From contig NC_056038.1 in assembly GCF_004379255.2 (NCBI RefSeq), forward strand, positions 12,810,729 to 12,874,728: a stretch of 64,000 nucleotides of DNA, read 5' to 3'. The stretch comes from Salvia splendens (Eukaryota; Streptophyta; Magnoliopsida; Lamiales; Lamiaceae). The translations under genes and the position numbers were made by a program. Position 1 is the first letter of the stretch, and each line of letters begins with the position of its first letter. This document shows, one piece after another, positions 33,176 through 43,948 of this stretch. A model generated the notes under the pieces. That model was not told the origin of the DNA. It was given only the letters and a program-made list of their open reading frames with translations, and ran no database searches.

Positions 33176-33739
33176 ATGGCGCGTATGTTCCGAACCACGC
33201 GACGGAGTGATCGCGATAGACTTAGGGCACAGAGGGTGCTCAGAGATTATAGAGTGTACCGGAAGAAGGATCACGTACCGTTGATCGAGTTCGTGGCACA
33301 CTTCGATACCCTCTGGAGGGCAGCTCAGGAGTTCGGAGTGACAGAGCATGACGGCATTGAGAAGCTAATAGAATTGCTCCCCGACAGCTGGAAAGAGTGG
33401 GCCGAAAGAACGGCGAGGAGGTACACGTGGCAGGAGCCCGCTACCGATGACATGGTGGGTGACATGGCTGGCTTTCGGAAGGCCGTGTATTGTGCACTGG
33501 TAGATTCTCGAGAGGAACAGCCCCCACAGGATGTGCAAGAGAGGATCGTGTACCAGGACAAGTATGTGAGCATGTACGAGGGTGAGCAAGGGTTTGAAGA
33601 TGACTATGAGGAGGAACCCGAGGAGGCTCCGCAAGGGAACCCCGAGGAGGCTCAGCAAGAGAACCCCGAGGAGGACGATGACGAAGACCCGGAGGAAGGG
33701 CTTATGGATGAGGATGATAGAGTCGTAGTCGAGAATTAG
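33176..33739 (+). CDS. Extra upstream ORF of the gypsy element, gag-like with acidic tail
   Basis: 187 codons between the primer site and gag-pol, same strand. The stretch LIEFVAHFDTLWRAAQEFGV and the following ELLPDSWKEW resemble the helical core of retroelement Gag proteins. The last ~60 residues are strongly acidic (EEEPEEAPQGNPEEAQ, then DDDEDPEEG). There is no zinc knuckle or protease. A second, complete Gag follows in gag-pol, so this is either a captured and diverged gag piece or an accessory protein. I know no fixed function for it in this lineage. The frame is intact and its ATG context is ordinary. Confidence 0.6.
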   Translation: MARMFRTTRRSDRDRLRAQRVLRDYRVYRKKDHVPLIEFVAHFDTLWRAAQEFGVTEHDGIEKLIELLPDSWKEWAERTARRYTWQEPATDDMVGDMAGFRKAVYCALVDSREEQPPQDVQERIVYQDKYVSMYEGEQGFEDDYEEEPEEAPQGNPEEAQQENPEEDDDEDPEEGLMDEDDRVVVEN

Positions 33740-33950
33740 AATAGTTCGTTGTCTTTTCAGTTTTTGGTTTCAGTACGATCTGCTTTTGAGAACAACGTTT
33801 GACCTCCTTTCTTTTAATGAGAATTTGGATTTTGATATATATATCCTACGTGTTGCATCTTATACTACATGAAGATTTTATAAGAAAATTTTGAGAAAGT
33901 GGTAATTTTGGATGAGAATTGTAGTAACACTTTTTGGATATTGAATCAGA

Positions 33951-36900
33951 ATGCCGCCAAGACGTGCACGCCAACCACAACAAGGACCCAACGTGGAGGC
34001 ACCACCTCCACCACCACCGCCACCACCACCTCCACCCCCGCCTCAGCAAGAAAGATTTATAGTTACGTTCTCCAGGCAGAATCCTCCTAAATTCGATGGA
34101 CAAGGAGATCCATCAAAAGCGGAAGAGTGGATACGCGGCCTCGAGCGTATCTTCAGGGTCATGGAGTGCACAGATAGGGAGCGCATTGCTGGCGCTACCT
34201 TTCAATTATCAGGTGCTGCCGATTACTGGTGGGAGACTCGGCAGAGAACTATGGATCCTGCACGCCTGGAAGCGCTAACATGGGAGGAGTTTAAAGTAGA
34301 GATCGATAACAAGTATGTTCCAAAGACGTACAGACGGGCCAAGGTGGTAGAGTTCCACACACTAAGCCAAGGCCGAATGACTGTAACCGAGTATGACCGA
34401 GCCCTCGCGCAGATGGCACGATATGCGCCCGAGTTGATGGACACCGATGAGAAATGGGCGGTGAAGTTCCGGGCCGGGCTCAGAGATGAAATAAAGGCCG
34501 CATTGGCCTGTCGAGGAGAACTCTCCTACTCGGAGATCTTGACTTGTGCACTGGACGTGGAAGATGCACTCCCTAAGCCAAGAGTTGTGGCAACAACAAA
34601 CGCGACACCCCTACAAGCTCAGTCAGGCCACCAAGAGAAGAGGAGGTGGGATGGTGACCAGGCTCAGTATGGTGGTAAGAGGCCACAACACATGAGGAAC
34701 CCACCCTACAATGGCGGGAGACAGAATACTTTCCAACCGAGGGCAAACTTTCCGCCGAGGAACCCTCAATGTGGAAGGTGCTTCAAGTACCACGCCGGGG
34801 AGTGTCGAGACCCTAGGTGCTTCAACTGTGGTGGAAGTGGCCATTACTTCCGAAGCTGCCCAAATAAGAACATGGGAACGGGAACGAGACAGAACCAGCT
34901 AGGTTTCCGTCCACAATCCCAGGCACTACCTGCACCTCCACCGCAACAACGCCGCCAAGGATTACCATCGCAAGCAAGGGCCTACGCCTTGAAGGGGAAG
35001 CAGCCGGCAAACGGGAAAGAAACCTTTGAGCAAGGAAACTTGGCAGGTATGGGCACACTTCTAAATATGCCTATAGTTGTCTTGTTTGATACGGGTGCGT
35101 CGCATTCCTTTATATCAACGTCTTGTGTGGATACTTTGGAATTACCTACTGTTAAGACCGAACCCACTATGAGTGTGACCTCACCGGTAGGCGGGACTAT
35201 AGATATATCCCGATCTTGTGCATGTGTGAACTTTGGAATAGGTGAACTCAGTTTAGTGGCTCATAATTTGCAAATAATGACGATGGGTAGCGTAGACATA
35301 ATCTTGGGTATGGATTGGTTAGCGGAGAACCACGTTACCCTTCATTGTAGAGAAAGGAAAATTTCGTTTGAAACCCCCGGAAAAGAACCGATGAAGTTTC
35401 ACGGAGTCCCAATGAGCCGACGCAAGTCCATTATCTCTGCGCTGCAAGCCACTACAATGATGAGGAAGGGATGTCCAGCGTACCTTGTTTATTTGAATGG
35501 GGAGGAGAAGAAAGACAGGAAGATAGAAGATGTGGCGATAGTGAGTGAATATCCCGACGTCTTCCCCGATGCGTTGCCAGGACCCCCACCCGACAGACAG
35601 GTAGAATTCACGATCGATCTGGAGCCCGGATCGGCACCAATATCCAAAGCACCTTATAGAATGGCGCCAAAAGAGTTGGAGGAGCTTAAGGTGCAACTGC
35701 AAGAGCTACTGGAATTGGGATTCATTAGACCTAGCGTGTCACCATGGGGAGCACCAGTGTTGTTCGTAAAGAAGAAGGATGGAACGATGAGGATGTGCAT
35801 CGACTACCGGGAGCTAAACAAACTAACGCTGAAGAACAAGTATCCACTACCAAGGATAGACGACTTGTTTGACCAACTTCGAGGGGCAGGAGTCTTCTCT
35901 AAGATGGATTTGAGGTCTGGGTACCATCAGCTGAGGGTTCGGCGAGAAGATGTACCCAAGACAGCTTTTCGAACAAGATATGGTCATTATGAGTTCGTTG
36001 TAATGCCTTTTGGACTGACGAACGCCCCGGCAGTGTTCATGGACCTTATGAACCGCGTGTTCCATCCATTTCTGGATCGGTTTGTCCTGGTTTTCATTGA
36101 TGACGTGCTTGTTTACTCAAAGAACGAGGAGGAGCACAAAGAGCACTTGAGAACCGTCCTAGCAACTCTAAGGGACGAGAAACTATATGCCAAGTTCAGT
36201 AAATGCGAGTTTTGGCTCAAGGAAGTAAATTTTCTTGGACATGTAGTAACTTCAGATGGAATTCGTGTAGATCCGGCCAAGGTAGAAGCGGTGCAGGAGT
36301 GGAAGTCACCTTCTACACAAAACGAAATCCGAAGCTTTTTAGGACTGGCGGGCTATTATCGAAGATTCATCGAGGGATTCTCGAAGATAGCAAGGCCAAT
36401 GACGCAACAACTGAAAAAGGGAGTCAAGATGATTTGGACACCAGAATGTGAGGCGAGCTTTCAGTTGTTGAAGGAGAAATTGACCACCGCACCAATCCTA
36501 GCCGTGCCAGAGCCAGAGACTGACTATGCGGTGTATACGGATGCGTCGAAGGTGGGACTTGGATGTGTGCTTATGCAGAAAGGGAAAGTGATTGCATATG
36601 CATCGAGACAATTGAAGCCCCATGAGCTGAATTATCCGACGCATGATTTGGAACTGGCAGCCGTGGTACATGCTTTGAAGATCTGGAGACATCATCTTTA
36701 TGGAGTCCGTTGTGAGATATACACGGACCATAAGAGTCTAAAGTACTTCTTTGAGCAAAAGGAGTTGAACATGCGCCAACGTAGGTGGCTCGAGTTGGTA
36801 AAGGACTACGATTGTGGTATAAATTACCATCCGGGAAAAGCAAACGTAGTGGCCGATGCTCTTAGTAGGAAGTCTCAATCTCAGCTGGCCACCTTTCTTA

Positions 36901-38438
36901 CTATCGAGGAGAGTTTAATCCAAGAGTTCAGTAAGATGCGGTTGGAAGTAGTGAGAATGCCCGAGACTGTGGAAGGAATAGTAGCCACGTTGGTGATGGA
37001 ACCCGACTTAAGAGCCAGAATTGTAGAAGCTCAACGGCGAGATACGTTACTAGAGAAGATTCGCTCAGAAGTGAGGACGGGTGAACTCGGAAATTTTCGT
37101 GAGGCAGCGGATAATGGTCTCACATACAAGGGAAGGTTGTGTGTGCCTAAGGATGAAGGCCTGAGGATGGAAATCATGAGAGAAGCACATGAAACCCCAT
37201 ACGCTGCTCATCCAGGGAGCACCAAAATGTATCAAGACTTGAAAAGACAGTTTTGGTGGAACGGTATGAAAAAGCATGTTGCGGCATTTGTGGAGAGATG
37301 CCTGGCATGTCAACAAGTAAAGGCACTACACCAACGGCCCTATGGGAAATTGCAACCCCTCGAGATTCCGGAATGGAAGTGGGAACATATTGCAATGGAC
37401 TTTGTGGTAGGACTGCCAAAATCCCAGCGAGGGAACACGGTGATTTGGGTGATTATAGATCGCCTCACCAAATCTGCCCATTTTGTGCCGGTTCGTGCCA
37501 CTTATGGATCCGATCAGTTGGCTAAGGTATATGTACGGGAAATTATACGCTTGCATGGAGTTCCAGCGACAATCACATCTGATCGTGATGCTAAATTCAC
37601 TTCTAGATTTTGGACAAGCCTGCAGCGCGAGTTGGGGACTAAGTTGAGTTTCAGTACAGCTTTCCACCCACAAACCGACGGGCAGTCGGAGAGAACAATA
37701 CAAGCCTTAGAGGATATGCTACTAGCCGTGGTGCTTGATCGAGGCTGGGGTTGGGAAGAAGTGTTGCCATTGGTAGAGTTCGCGTACAATAATAGTTACC
37801 AGGCGACTATCAAGATGGCTCCATATGAGGCATTGTATGGGAAGAAGTGTAGGTCGCCACTTTATTGGGATGAAGTGGGTGAGAGAAGAATTCTCGGACC
37901 AGACTCTGTAGAAGAGATGATAGAGATTGTCCGACAAATCCGTGGGAGGATCAAGGAGGCACAGGATCGACAGAAATCTTATGCGGATGTTCGAAGGACC
38001 GATTTACAGTTCGAGGTCGGGGAAAAGGTCTTTCTGAAAGTTTCCCCTTCTAAGGGAATAACCCGTTTTGGAGTGAAAGGAAAGCTGAGACCTCGATTTA
38101 TCGGCCCATACGAGATTTTGGATAGAGTCGGCGTGGTGGCATACAGATTGGCCTTACCACCAAGCTTTGGGAATGTGCACAACGTCTTCCATGTGTCACA
38201 ATTGAGGAAGTACGTGTTTGACCCCACACACATGGTTCACCAGGAAGAGATGATGGTCCTAAATCCCGATCTAAGCTATGAGGAGAAGCCCGAGGCCATT
38301 TTGGACCGAAGAGTGCAAGAATTGAGGAATAAGTCAATTGCTTCGGTGAAAGTACGGTGGAGGAATCATGGAGTCGAAGAAGCAACATGGGAATTAGAAG
38401 ATAAGATGAGAGAGAAGTTTCCGGAGCTGTTTGAATGA
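33951..38438 (+). CDS. Gypsy gag-pol polyprotein with chromodomain, intact
   Basis: One frame of 1495 residues. A proline run (about 24-33) is followed by a retrotransposon Gag domain ([18 protein letters not shown]) and a CCHC knuckle ([14 protein letters not shown]) near 290. The aspartic protease has DTGA from 380, reverse transcriptase FIDD at 715-718, and RNase H a catalytic YTDAS at 862-866. The integrase HHCC segment is near 1080-1115, with core D1150, D1211 and E1247 at DD35E spacing. A chromodomain-like end ([18 protein letters not shown]) closes the protein and would direct integration to marked chromatin. All catalytic residues are present, so it is probably autonomous. Gag and Pol share one frame, as is usual for this group. 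Confidence 0.95.
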   Translation: MPPRRARQPQQGPNVEAPPPPPPPPPPPPPPQQERFIVTFSRQNPPKFDGQGDPSKAEEWIRGLERIFRVMECTDRERIAGATFQLSGAADYWWETRQRTMDPARLEALTWEEFKVEIDNKYVPKTYRRAKVVEFHTLSQGRMTVTEYDRALAQMARYAPELMDTDEKWAVKFRAGLRDEIKAALACRGELSYSEILTCALDVEDALPKPRVVATTNATPLQAQSGHQEKRRWDGDQAQYGGKRPQHMRNPPYNGGRQNTFQPRANFPPRNPQCGRCFKYHAGECRDPRCFNCGGSGHYFRSCPNKNMGTGTRQNQLGFRPQSQALPAPPPQQRRQGLPSQARAYALKGKQPANGKETFEQGNLAGMGTLLNMPIVVLFDTGASHSFISTSCVDTLELPTVKTEPTMSVTSPVGGTIDISRSCACVNFGIGELSLVAHNLQIMTMGSVDIILGMDWLAENHVTLHCRERKISFETPGKEPMKFHGVPMSRRKSIISALQATTMMRKGCPAYLVYLNGEEKKDRKIEDVAIVSEYPDVFPDALPGPPPDRQVEFTIDLEPGSAPISKAPYRMAPKELEELKVQLQELLELGFIRPSVSPWGAPVLFVKKKDGTMRMCIDYRELNKLTLKNKYPLPRIDDLFDQLRGAGVFSKMDLRSGYHQLRVRREDVPKTAFRTRYGHYEFVVMPFGLTNAPAVFMDLMNRVFHPFLDRFVLVFIDDVLVYSKNEEEHKEHLRTVLATLRDEKLYAKFSKCEFWLKEVNFLGHVVTSDGIRVDPAKVEAVQEWKSPSTQNEIRSFLGLAGYYRRFIEGFSKIARPMTQQLKKGVKMIWTPECEASFQLLKEKLTTAPILAVPEPETDYAVYTDASKVGLGCVLMQKGKVIAYASRQLKPHELNYPTHDLELAAVVHALKIWRHHLYGVRCEIYTDHKSLKYFFEQKELNMRQRRWLELVKDYDCGINYHPGKANVVADALSRKSQSQLATFLTIEESLIQEFSKMRLEVVRMPETVEGIVATLVMEPDLRARIVEAQRRDTLLEKIRSEVRTGELGNFREAADNGLTYKGRLCVPKDEGLRMEIMREAHETPYAAHPGSTKMYQDLKRQFWWNGMKKHVAAFVERCLACQQVKALHQRPYGKLQPLEIPEWKWEHIAMDFVVGLPKSQRGNTVIWVIIDRLTKSAHFVPVRATYGSDQLAKVYVREIIRLHGVPATITSDRDAKFTSRFWTSLQRELGTKLSFSTAFHPQTDGQSERTIQALEDMLLAVVLDRGWGWEEVLPLVEFAYNNSYQATIKMAPYEALYGKKCRSPLYWDEVGERRILGPDSVEEMIEIVRQIRGRIKEAQDRQKSYADVRRTDLQFEVGEKVFLKVSPSKGITRFGVKGKLRPRFIGPYEILDRVGVVAYRLALPPSFGNVHNVFHVSQLRKYVFDPTHMVHQEEMMVLNPDLSYEEKPEAILDRRVQELRNKSIASVKVRWRNHGVEEATWELEDKMREKFPELFE

Positions 38439-38470
38439 TCTTGGACGAAATTTCGGGACGAAATTTTTTT

Positions 38471-38484
38471 TAAGGTGGGAGGAA
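38471..38484 (+). other. Polypurine tract of the gypsy element
   Basis: TAAGGTGGGAGGAA lies directly before the TG of the right LTR and is the expected plus-strand primer. Confidence 0.8.
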
Positions 38485-41143
38485 TGTAATGTCCGTTTTT
38501 TTTATTTAAGGGGTGTTTGCTTTTTGTGTATATCTTGTTTAAGATATGGTGTGGTATGTTTTATTTGTTTTATATTATTTATGGGTGTGAATATTTAGTT
38601 TTATGGTTATTTGAAAAGCAAATTAATATCTTAATTAATAAATTAAACCCCCCCCTCTCTCTCGGTTTTTCTCTCCCTCTCCCTCTCTCTTTTTCGAAAA
38701 CCCTCTCTCTCTCCCCACTAATTTCTCAACCTCCCCCACTCCCTCTTAACCGATTCATTCCCCTTTTTCCAATCTTTTTCTCTCTTCGGTCTCTCTCAAT
38801 CTCTCATCTCTCTCTTTCGCGAAGTTGCTCTCTCACCGGTAAGTTCTCTCGCCCTCCTCCCTCTCGGTTTACCTTTCCCCTTTCACTCCCTCTCATCATC
38901 GTCTTGGATTCCTCAAGGTGATACCCCCCTTCGTCGTGAATCGGAGTCGTAAGAGGAAGTAAAGCTTTTTCACTACGTTGAACTATCCGGGAAAGGTAAC
39001 ACAAGGCCTCAACTCTCGTTTAATTCGAATTCATGCATGTAGGACGTTTTGGAGGGGTTAGATGCTGAATAAGTTGTGGGATTATGTGTTTGTGTGAAGC
39101 ATGTTTTTGATGGTAACTGACAGTGGGTTCCGACCCCTTTTTGACTGAGCAAACGATCTTCTTTTGGTACGAATTTTTAACCGTATAAACTTGGATGTGT
39201 CTTCGGTGTGGTGTGTAAATTTCAGCTTCATTGGATGTCGTATGATTTTATTATGATTTTTGCAAGTAAACTGCGCAGATTCACGAATTGTATGTTTTTG
39301 GGAGATGTTTTCATGTGCAATGGTTGGGTTTCTGAGTGTTGTGCTTTTGTGATGTATGTGGGTGTGTTTGGCCAAGAGATGGCTCGGAGGAATCAGTGTT
39401 TGGTTCGAGAGTTTTCGTGTGTGTTGGCCGAGAGTTTTAGGGTTCAGCCTAGGGCAGTTTTGTGGAGAGTCTGGAAGGGATGATCCCAGGTGTTTGGGTG
39501 TGTTTTGGGATGTAGAATGCGTGGTGTGTTTGTCGTATAGGGTTTGAGAATCGGGGGTCAGAGGAAAAGGGGTGTAAACTAGGTGCCGAGCAGACGGCCG
39601 AGATGGTCGGCCGAGGTGCCGAGCATGCGGCCGAGGTGGTCGGCCGAGGTGCCGAGCCGGACGGACGGCCGAGATGGTCGGCCGAGGTGCCGAGCAGACG
39701 GCCGAGATGGTCGGCCGAGGTGCCGAGTAGGACGGCCGAGATGGTCGGCCGAGGTGCCGAGCCGGACGGCCGAGATGGTCGGCCGAGGTGCCGAGCAGAC
39801 GGCCGAGATGGTCGGCCGAGGTGCCGAGCATGCGGCCGAGATGGTCGGCCGAGGTGCCGAGCCGGACGGCCGAGACGGTCGGCCGAGGTGCCGAGCAGGC
39901 GGCCGAGATGGTCGGCCGAGGTGCCGAGACACAGGCGGCCGAGACAGCCGGCCGAGGTACCGAGCCAGGCCGAGACGCCGAGCCTTTTTCCCGAACCTGT
40001 TCCGAGCCAGGTGAGCCGTTTGTGCAGTGTGGGTGTTCCGGGAGTTTGAGTGTTGTGTTTGTGTCGTGTGCGCGTCTTGGGTACGTGGTATGCGTGTCGG
40101 GTGCGTGCGTGGTGTGTTTCGGACGTGTTTTTTTTTGTGTGTTTGTTATAACATGTTGTTAAGTGTGTATACGTGTAACGTGCTAGATGTTGAAGTCATC
40201 CAAGTAGGAATCATGCATTGTCGTTAAACATCGTCTACCCTGACTCTAATTATGATATTTATTTATCTTTCAAAAGGGTGATCTTTTACGAGGAAAGTGT
40301 GGTTGAAGGGAACTATTTTAAAGGCTAAGCAATCGAGGTGGGCTTTTCTACCCTACTTTTATGTGGGTTATCTTTAAATACGGACTTCGTTCCGGAAATG
40401 TTTATGGAGGTGAACTGTTTGTCTTGCCAATTATTTCGTTTTGAAACCTATCTGAAGTGGTTTACCACATATGTTTAATCGAATTCGGGTCTGTTGGGCT
40501 GCGAACCCTCAGGCTAGTGTACACGAGACTGGGTGCCATCTGAGAGCAAGTTGGCCGGTCTAGATGACCTGGGGTGTGGCCACGCCCCTTGTCATGGTTT
40601 GGATCAGATAGTGTATGATTGAGGGAATAAGGGTGGCAATATCGGAAAATGACTGCGCAGTCGAATTTATGAAATGTATTTTTGTGTACTTGGGTTATTT
40701 TCATTACACTCAAAACCCCAATGTTACACTGTTATGGCATGACAAACTATGTTTTTGGCGTGTGTCCACTGAGTGCAATAAGTACTCAGCCCTGCATGTT
40801 GTTTTCTTAATGTGCAGGTTGAGCGGCGATGGGGAGGACGGATGTTGAGCAGTTAAAGCCAAAGTGTGTTTTTATCTTTCGGATGGTGTCGTGTCGTCAT
40901 ACCCGGCATCATCTGTCTTTTGGGTCTTTTCCGCTGCTTGTAAACCGTCACGATGTTTTCATTTCAAACTCTGAATACTTTAACTCAAGAATGTCGTCAC
41001 AGTACTTTGTTTTGAATTGAATTTCCTTTTATTAAATGTTTTCGAGTCAAATATTCTCGTTCCCCCTTTCTTCCCCGCTTCTTTACTCCTCCCCTAGTCG
41101 CGGTCCACCGTACTTCCTATCCTTAGGAAATGCGGGCGTGACA
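38485..41143 (+). repeat. Right LTR of the gypsy element (2659 bp)
   Basis: Matches the left LTR outside the minisatellite and is 205 bp longer because of extra units there. It is followed by the GGGGG duplication and the rest of Harbinger ORF1. Confidence 0.95.
39582..39965. repeat. Expanded minisatellite in the right LTR, about 10-11 units
   Basis: Same GCCGAGATGGTCGGCCGAGG unit as in the left LTR, but about 205 bp longer. The first units and the last units match the left array. The extra units are internal, as expected for replication slippage or unequal exchange. Confidence 0.9.
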
Positions 41144-42660
41144 GGGGGGGTACCAACCACCCAATTTTGACCTTGATGCATATGTTCGTCCCAACGTCCC
41201 GCGGTTTTCGCAGGGATTATCCCAGATCCGGGAGGATTTTCCAGTTGATCCCACGCCGGGAGTAGGCCGAGGCGGTGGAAGTGGGCGAGGCGGTGGAGGT
41301 GGCCGAGGCAGTGTACAACCCCAGACGGGCGAGGACGAGGAGGAAGAAGAGGAAGAGGATCTTGGCCGACATCCGTACAACAACCTCGAAACGATGGCGG
41401 TGTACAACGCCTGGATCACGGTCTCGTACGATCCCATCGTCGGGAATCAACAAACCCGGAAGTGTTTCTGGGAAAAGGTTGTCGAGGTCTACCACCAAAT
41501 AAAGCCGAACCGCTCCCGCAAGCGCACAGTTAAAATGATCCGCTGTCACTTTGACCGAGTCGACCGACAGGTCAAAAAATTCTGCGGCATCTACTCGGCG
41601 GAAGAGGCGCGCTACCAAAGCGGCGCCACGGCCACCGACATTTTGACGTCCGCTTTGCGCGCCTACTACCAGGACGAGGGACATCAATTCAGATTTGTTG
41701 ATGTTTGGCGCGCCGTCAAGGACGAGGAACGATGGGCCGGCGGTTTCCGCTCCAGCTCGGGCTCAACCTCGAAGCGCACGAAGCATACGGCGAGTGGCCT
41801 ATACTCGTCTAGTGCTGGTGCGTCTAGTGGTGACACTGCTGAAGGCATCAGCCAACATGATGCTGAATCCCAGGAGTTTGCGGGTACAGTCGGCGCTGCA
41901 GGAGGATCCGCGAGTGGGCGCCGTCGGCCGCAAGGGACGAAGGCGGCGAAAGCGGCTAGAGCAAGGAAGGGCCGAGGCGAATCAAGCCAGTCGGCCTCAG
42001 GATCGGGCTCGCGAGGAGGCTCGGACACACTTATGGTGGCGTACATGACCGCGACAATGGCGGACACTTCCCGCTTCTCGTACTCCCAATTCGCGGCCTG
42101 GTGGAACGGAATTGTGCATATGGCAGCACAACTTGGCCTTCCGACTCCCCCTCAACCTCGACCGCCTCCGGAGGATGATTAGCCCTTCCGATTAGTTTTT
42201 TTTTTATTTTGTGTGTTTTTTTATTTTGTGTTTTTTTTAAATTTTTTTTTGTGTGTTTTTTTTTATTTTGTGTGTTTTTTTTTGTTTTAATTTTAATAAA
42301 GTGTGTTTGTTTAAATTGAATTGGGTTTTAAAAAAAAATTATAAATTAAATTGAATGAATAGTAATTAAGAGACGGTATAGAGACGGTTAAGAGACGGAG
42401 CGTTGCAGGTTCCGTCTCTTAGTTAAGAGATGGAGGAAAAAAGGACAGTGGGGCCCTCAAATAGTGCTCAAATAGTAGTTAAGAGACGGTTTAAGAGACG
42501 GTATAGAGACAGCGTTGTGGATGGCCTAAGCCTCCACTGTGAGAGGTCGAGAAATATACCACTCCACCAACTCCTAAAAATTCAACACACCCGATTTGTG
42601 ACACCTGCTAAAAATCAACTATATATAGTATACTAACTTTGTATAGTCAACCTTAATTAA

Positions 42661-43153
42661 TACTCTCTCCGTTCCGTAAATTTTGTCACACTTTGACCAG
42701 ACACGAGTTTTAGAAAATGTGATGGAAAGTTAGTTGAAAAGGTTAGTGGAATGTAAGTCGTATACTCCCTCCGTCCCATAATAAGAGTCACACTATTCCA
42801 TTTTGTTCTGTCCCACAATAAAAGTCACAGTTCATTTTTACCATAAATGGTAAGTATGCCCCACATTTCATTAACTAATATCACTCACATTTTATTATAA
42901 AAACCAATATAAAAAAGTGGTTCTCATATTCCACTAAATTTTTCAACCCACTATTCTTTACATTTCTTAAAACTCGCGCCCACAATAAGAGTGACTCCTA
43001 TTGTGAGACGGAAGAAGTAATAAAATGTGAGTGAGAATGAGTTAGTAAAATATATGGTCCACCACAAAGAATGGGAAAAAGTTGAATATGACAAATTTTG
43101 TGAGATGGACAAAAATAGGAAAATGTGATAAATTTTCAGGGACGAATGGACTA
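42661..43153. mobile_element. Outer MITE of a nested pair
   Basis: The left end TACTCTCTCCGTTCCGTAAA with TTTTGTCACACTTTGACC is mirrored by ATGTGATAAATTTTCAGGGA and CGAATGGACTA at the right. Its interior is split by another MITE at 42763-43019. Confidence 0.65.
42763..43019. mobile_element. Inner MITE of the nested pair
   Basis: TACTCCCTCCGTCCCATAAT at the left and CTATTGTGAGACGGAAGAAG at the right are inverted. ATAAGAGTCACACT near the left is mirrored by ATAAGAGTGACTCCTA-type sequence near the right. Being uninterrupted, it is younger than its host MITE. Confidence 0.75.
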
Positions 43154-43440
43154 ATCGCGAAGCTGTGGCAGGAGTAAGTACAAGAAAATAAAATTGATGA
43201 AGATGGAGGGAAAAAACTAAATTATCATGAGCGGGCACAATCTGGTCATTCTTAGAAAAAATCTTGTAAAATTTTTTATTTTATCCGTGTAACATGTTAG
43301 TGCCTAAGCATAAAATAAGTTGAACGGGTCCCACTCCCACTATATATGTTGAGTTATTATATATACACCTAATTAAACTTTTGGGAAGCCAAAACATGCA
43401 TGACATTTGAGTGACCAATCACACTGTACGTAATGCACAA

Positions 43441-43675
43441 TACTCCCTCCGTCCCCCAATTTGAGTCACTCTTTTCCATTTTGGGCCGTCCCCCAATAAG
43501 AGTCACTCTTCCCACTTACCATTTTTGGACATCAAAATTACCCTTCATTACACCAAAAGTCAAAGGGGCCCTACATTTCACTATCTAACTCCATTTATTA
43601 CACCACACATTCAAACTTTTCCTTAAAACTCGTGCCGAGTCAAAGAGTGACTCAAATTGGGGGACGGAGGGAGTA
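43441..43675. mobile_element. Stowaway-like MITE, nearly perfect TIRs
   Basis: TACTCCCTCCGTCCCCCAAT and ATTGGGGGACGGAGGGAGTA are exact reverse complements. Intact structure, about 235 bp, roughly 270 bp upstream of the third WAKL start, so it may carry part of that promoter region. Confidence 0.9.
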
Positions 43676-43948
43676 TGATTCTATGAATGCGGCTACAACA
43701 TGCGGCTACAACACTATAATAGTCTTATCAAAAGCAATTAGAACAAACTAAAGGTAATTTAAATTTTGTATTGAATATATAAAATGTTAATTCAACGTGA
43801 TCATATGAGAAAAAGAGCATTCCGGCCACTTTTAAGAAGGTGTTCATTAACTTCGTCTTTTACATGCCTTCAGCGTTAGATGCAATGAATCGAACACTAA
43901 AATCACTGTATATAACCAATGTTTTCCAAATTGAAGATTATAACCAAC

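Larger units (their letters stand above)
30079..41143 (+). mobile_element. Ty3/gypsy chromovirus (Tekay/Del-like), complete
   Basis: An 11.07-kb element with long LTRs (2454 and 2659 bp), TGTAATG...GTGACA ends and a GGGGG target duplication (30074-30078 and 41144-41148; the target is a G run, so its limits can slide). It has an initiator-Met-type primer site, an extra upstream ORF, a full gag-pol with C-terminal chromodomain, and the purine tract TAAGGTGGGAGGA before the right LTR. Apart from the minisatellite the LTRs read as identical over every stretch compared by eye. Long LTRs, an integrase-proximal chromodomain and the Met primer fit the Tekay/Del lineage. Confidence 0.95.
29931..42182 (+). 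pseudogene. Harbinger ORF1 protein (MYB/SANT-like), interrupted by a retrotransposon
   Basis: The 5' part is 29931-30078 (49 codons plus one base; begins MSGDGEGNYGGSGSGGWDLN) and the 3' part is 41149-42182. Leaving out the gypsy element and one GGGGG duplication keeps the same reading frame, with no stop, for a predicted 393 residues. Order: Gly/Ser-rich N-terminus; an acidic GED(E)n stretch near residue 115; a MYB/SANT-like trihelix domain from about residue 134 (NAWITVSYDPIVGNQQ, KCFWEKVVEVYHQ); a NAM-associated-type region; a basic Ser/Gly-rich linker; and a C-terminus with WWNGIVHMAAQLG. In PIF/Harbinger elements this ORF1-type protein helps the transposase enter the nucleus and bind DNA. 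Only the retrotransposon breaks it, so the hit is young. Confidence 0.85.
29467..42526 (+). mobile_element. PIF/Harbinger-type element, ORF1 only, split by a gypsy insertion
   Basis: The left end GACCATCCACAACG and the right end CGTTGTGGATGGCC are inverted repeats with one mismatch, flanked by TAA at 29464-29466 and 42527-42529, the 3-bp duplication of PIF/Harbinger elements. Subterminal repeats of AGACGG/GTCTCG type occur on both sides. Without the gypsy element (30079-41143 plus one 5-bp duplication) it is about 1.99 kb. It carries one ORF for a MYB/SANT-like protein and no DDE transposase, so it must depend on a transposase from elsewhere. Confidence 0.88.

Noticed and set aside
39082..39831. 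249-codon minus-strand frame in the right LTR
   Set aside because: Built from the GCCGAG minisatellite; the left LTR shows a shorter, different version, so it is not a conserved protein.
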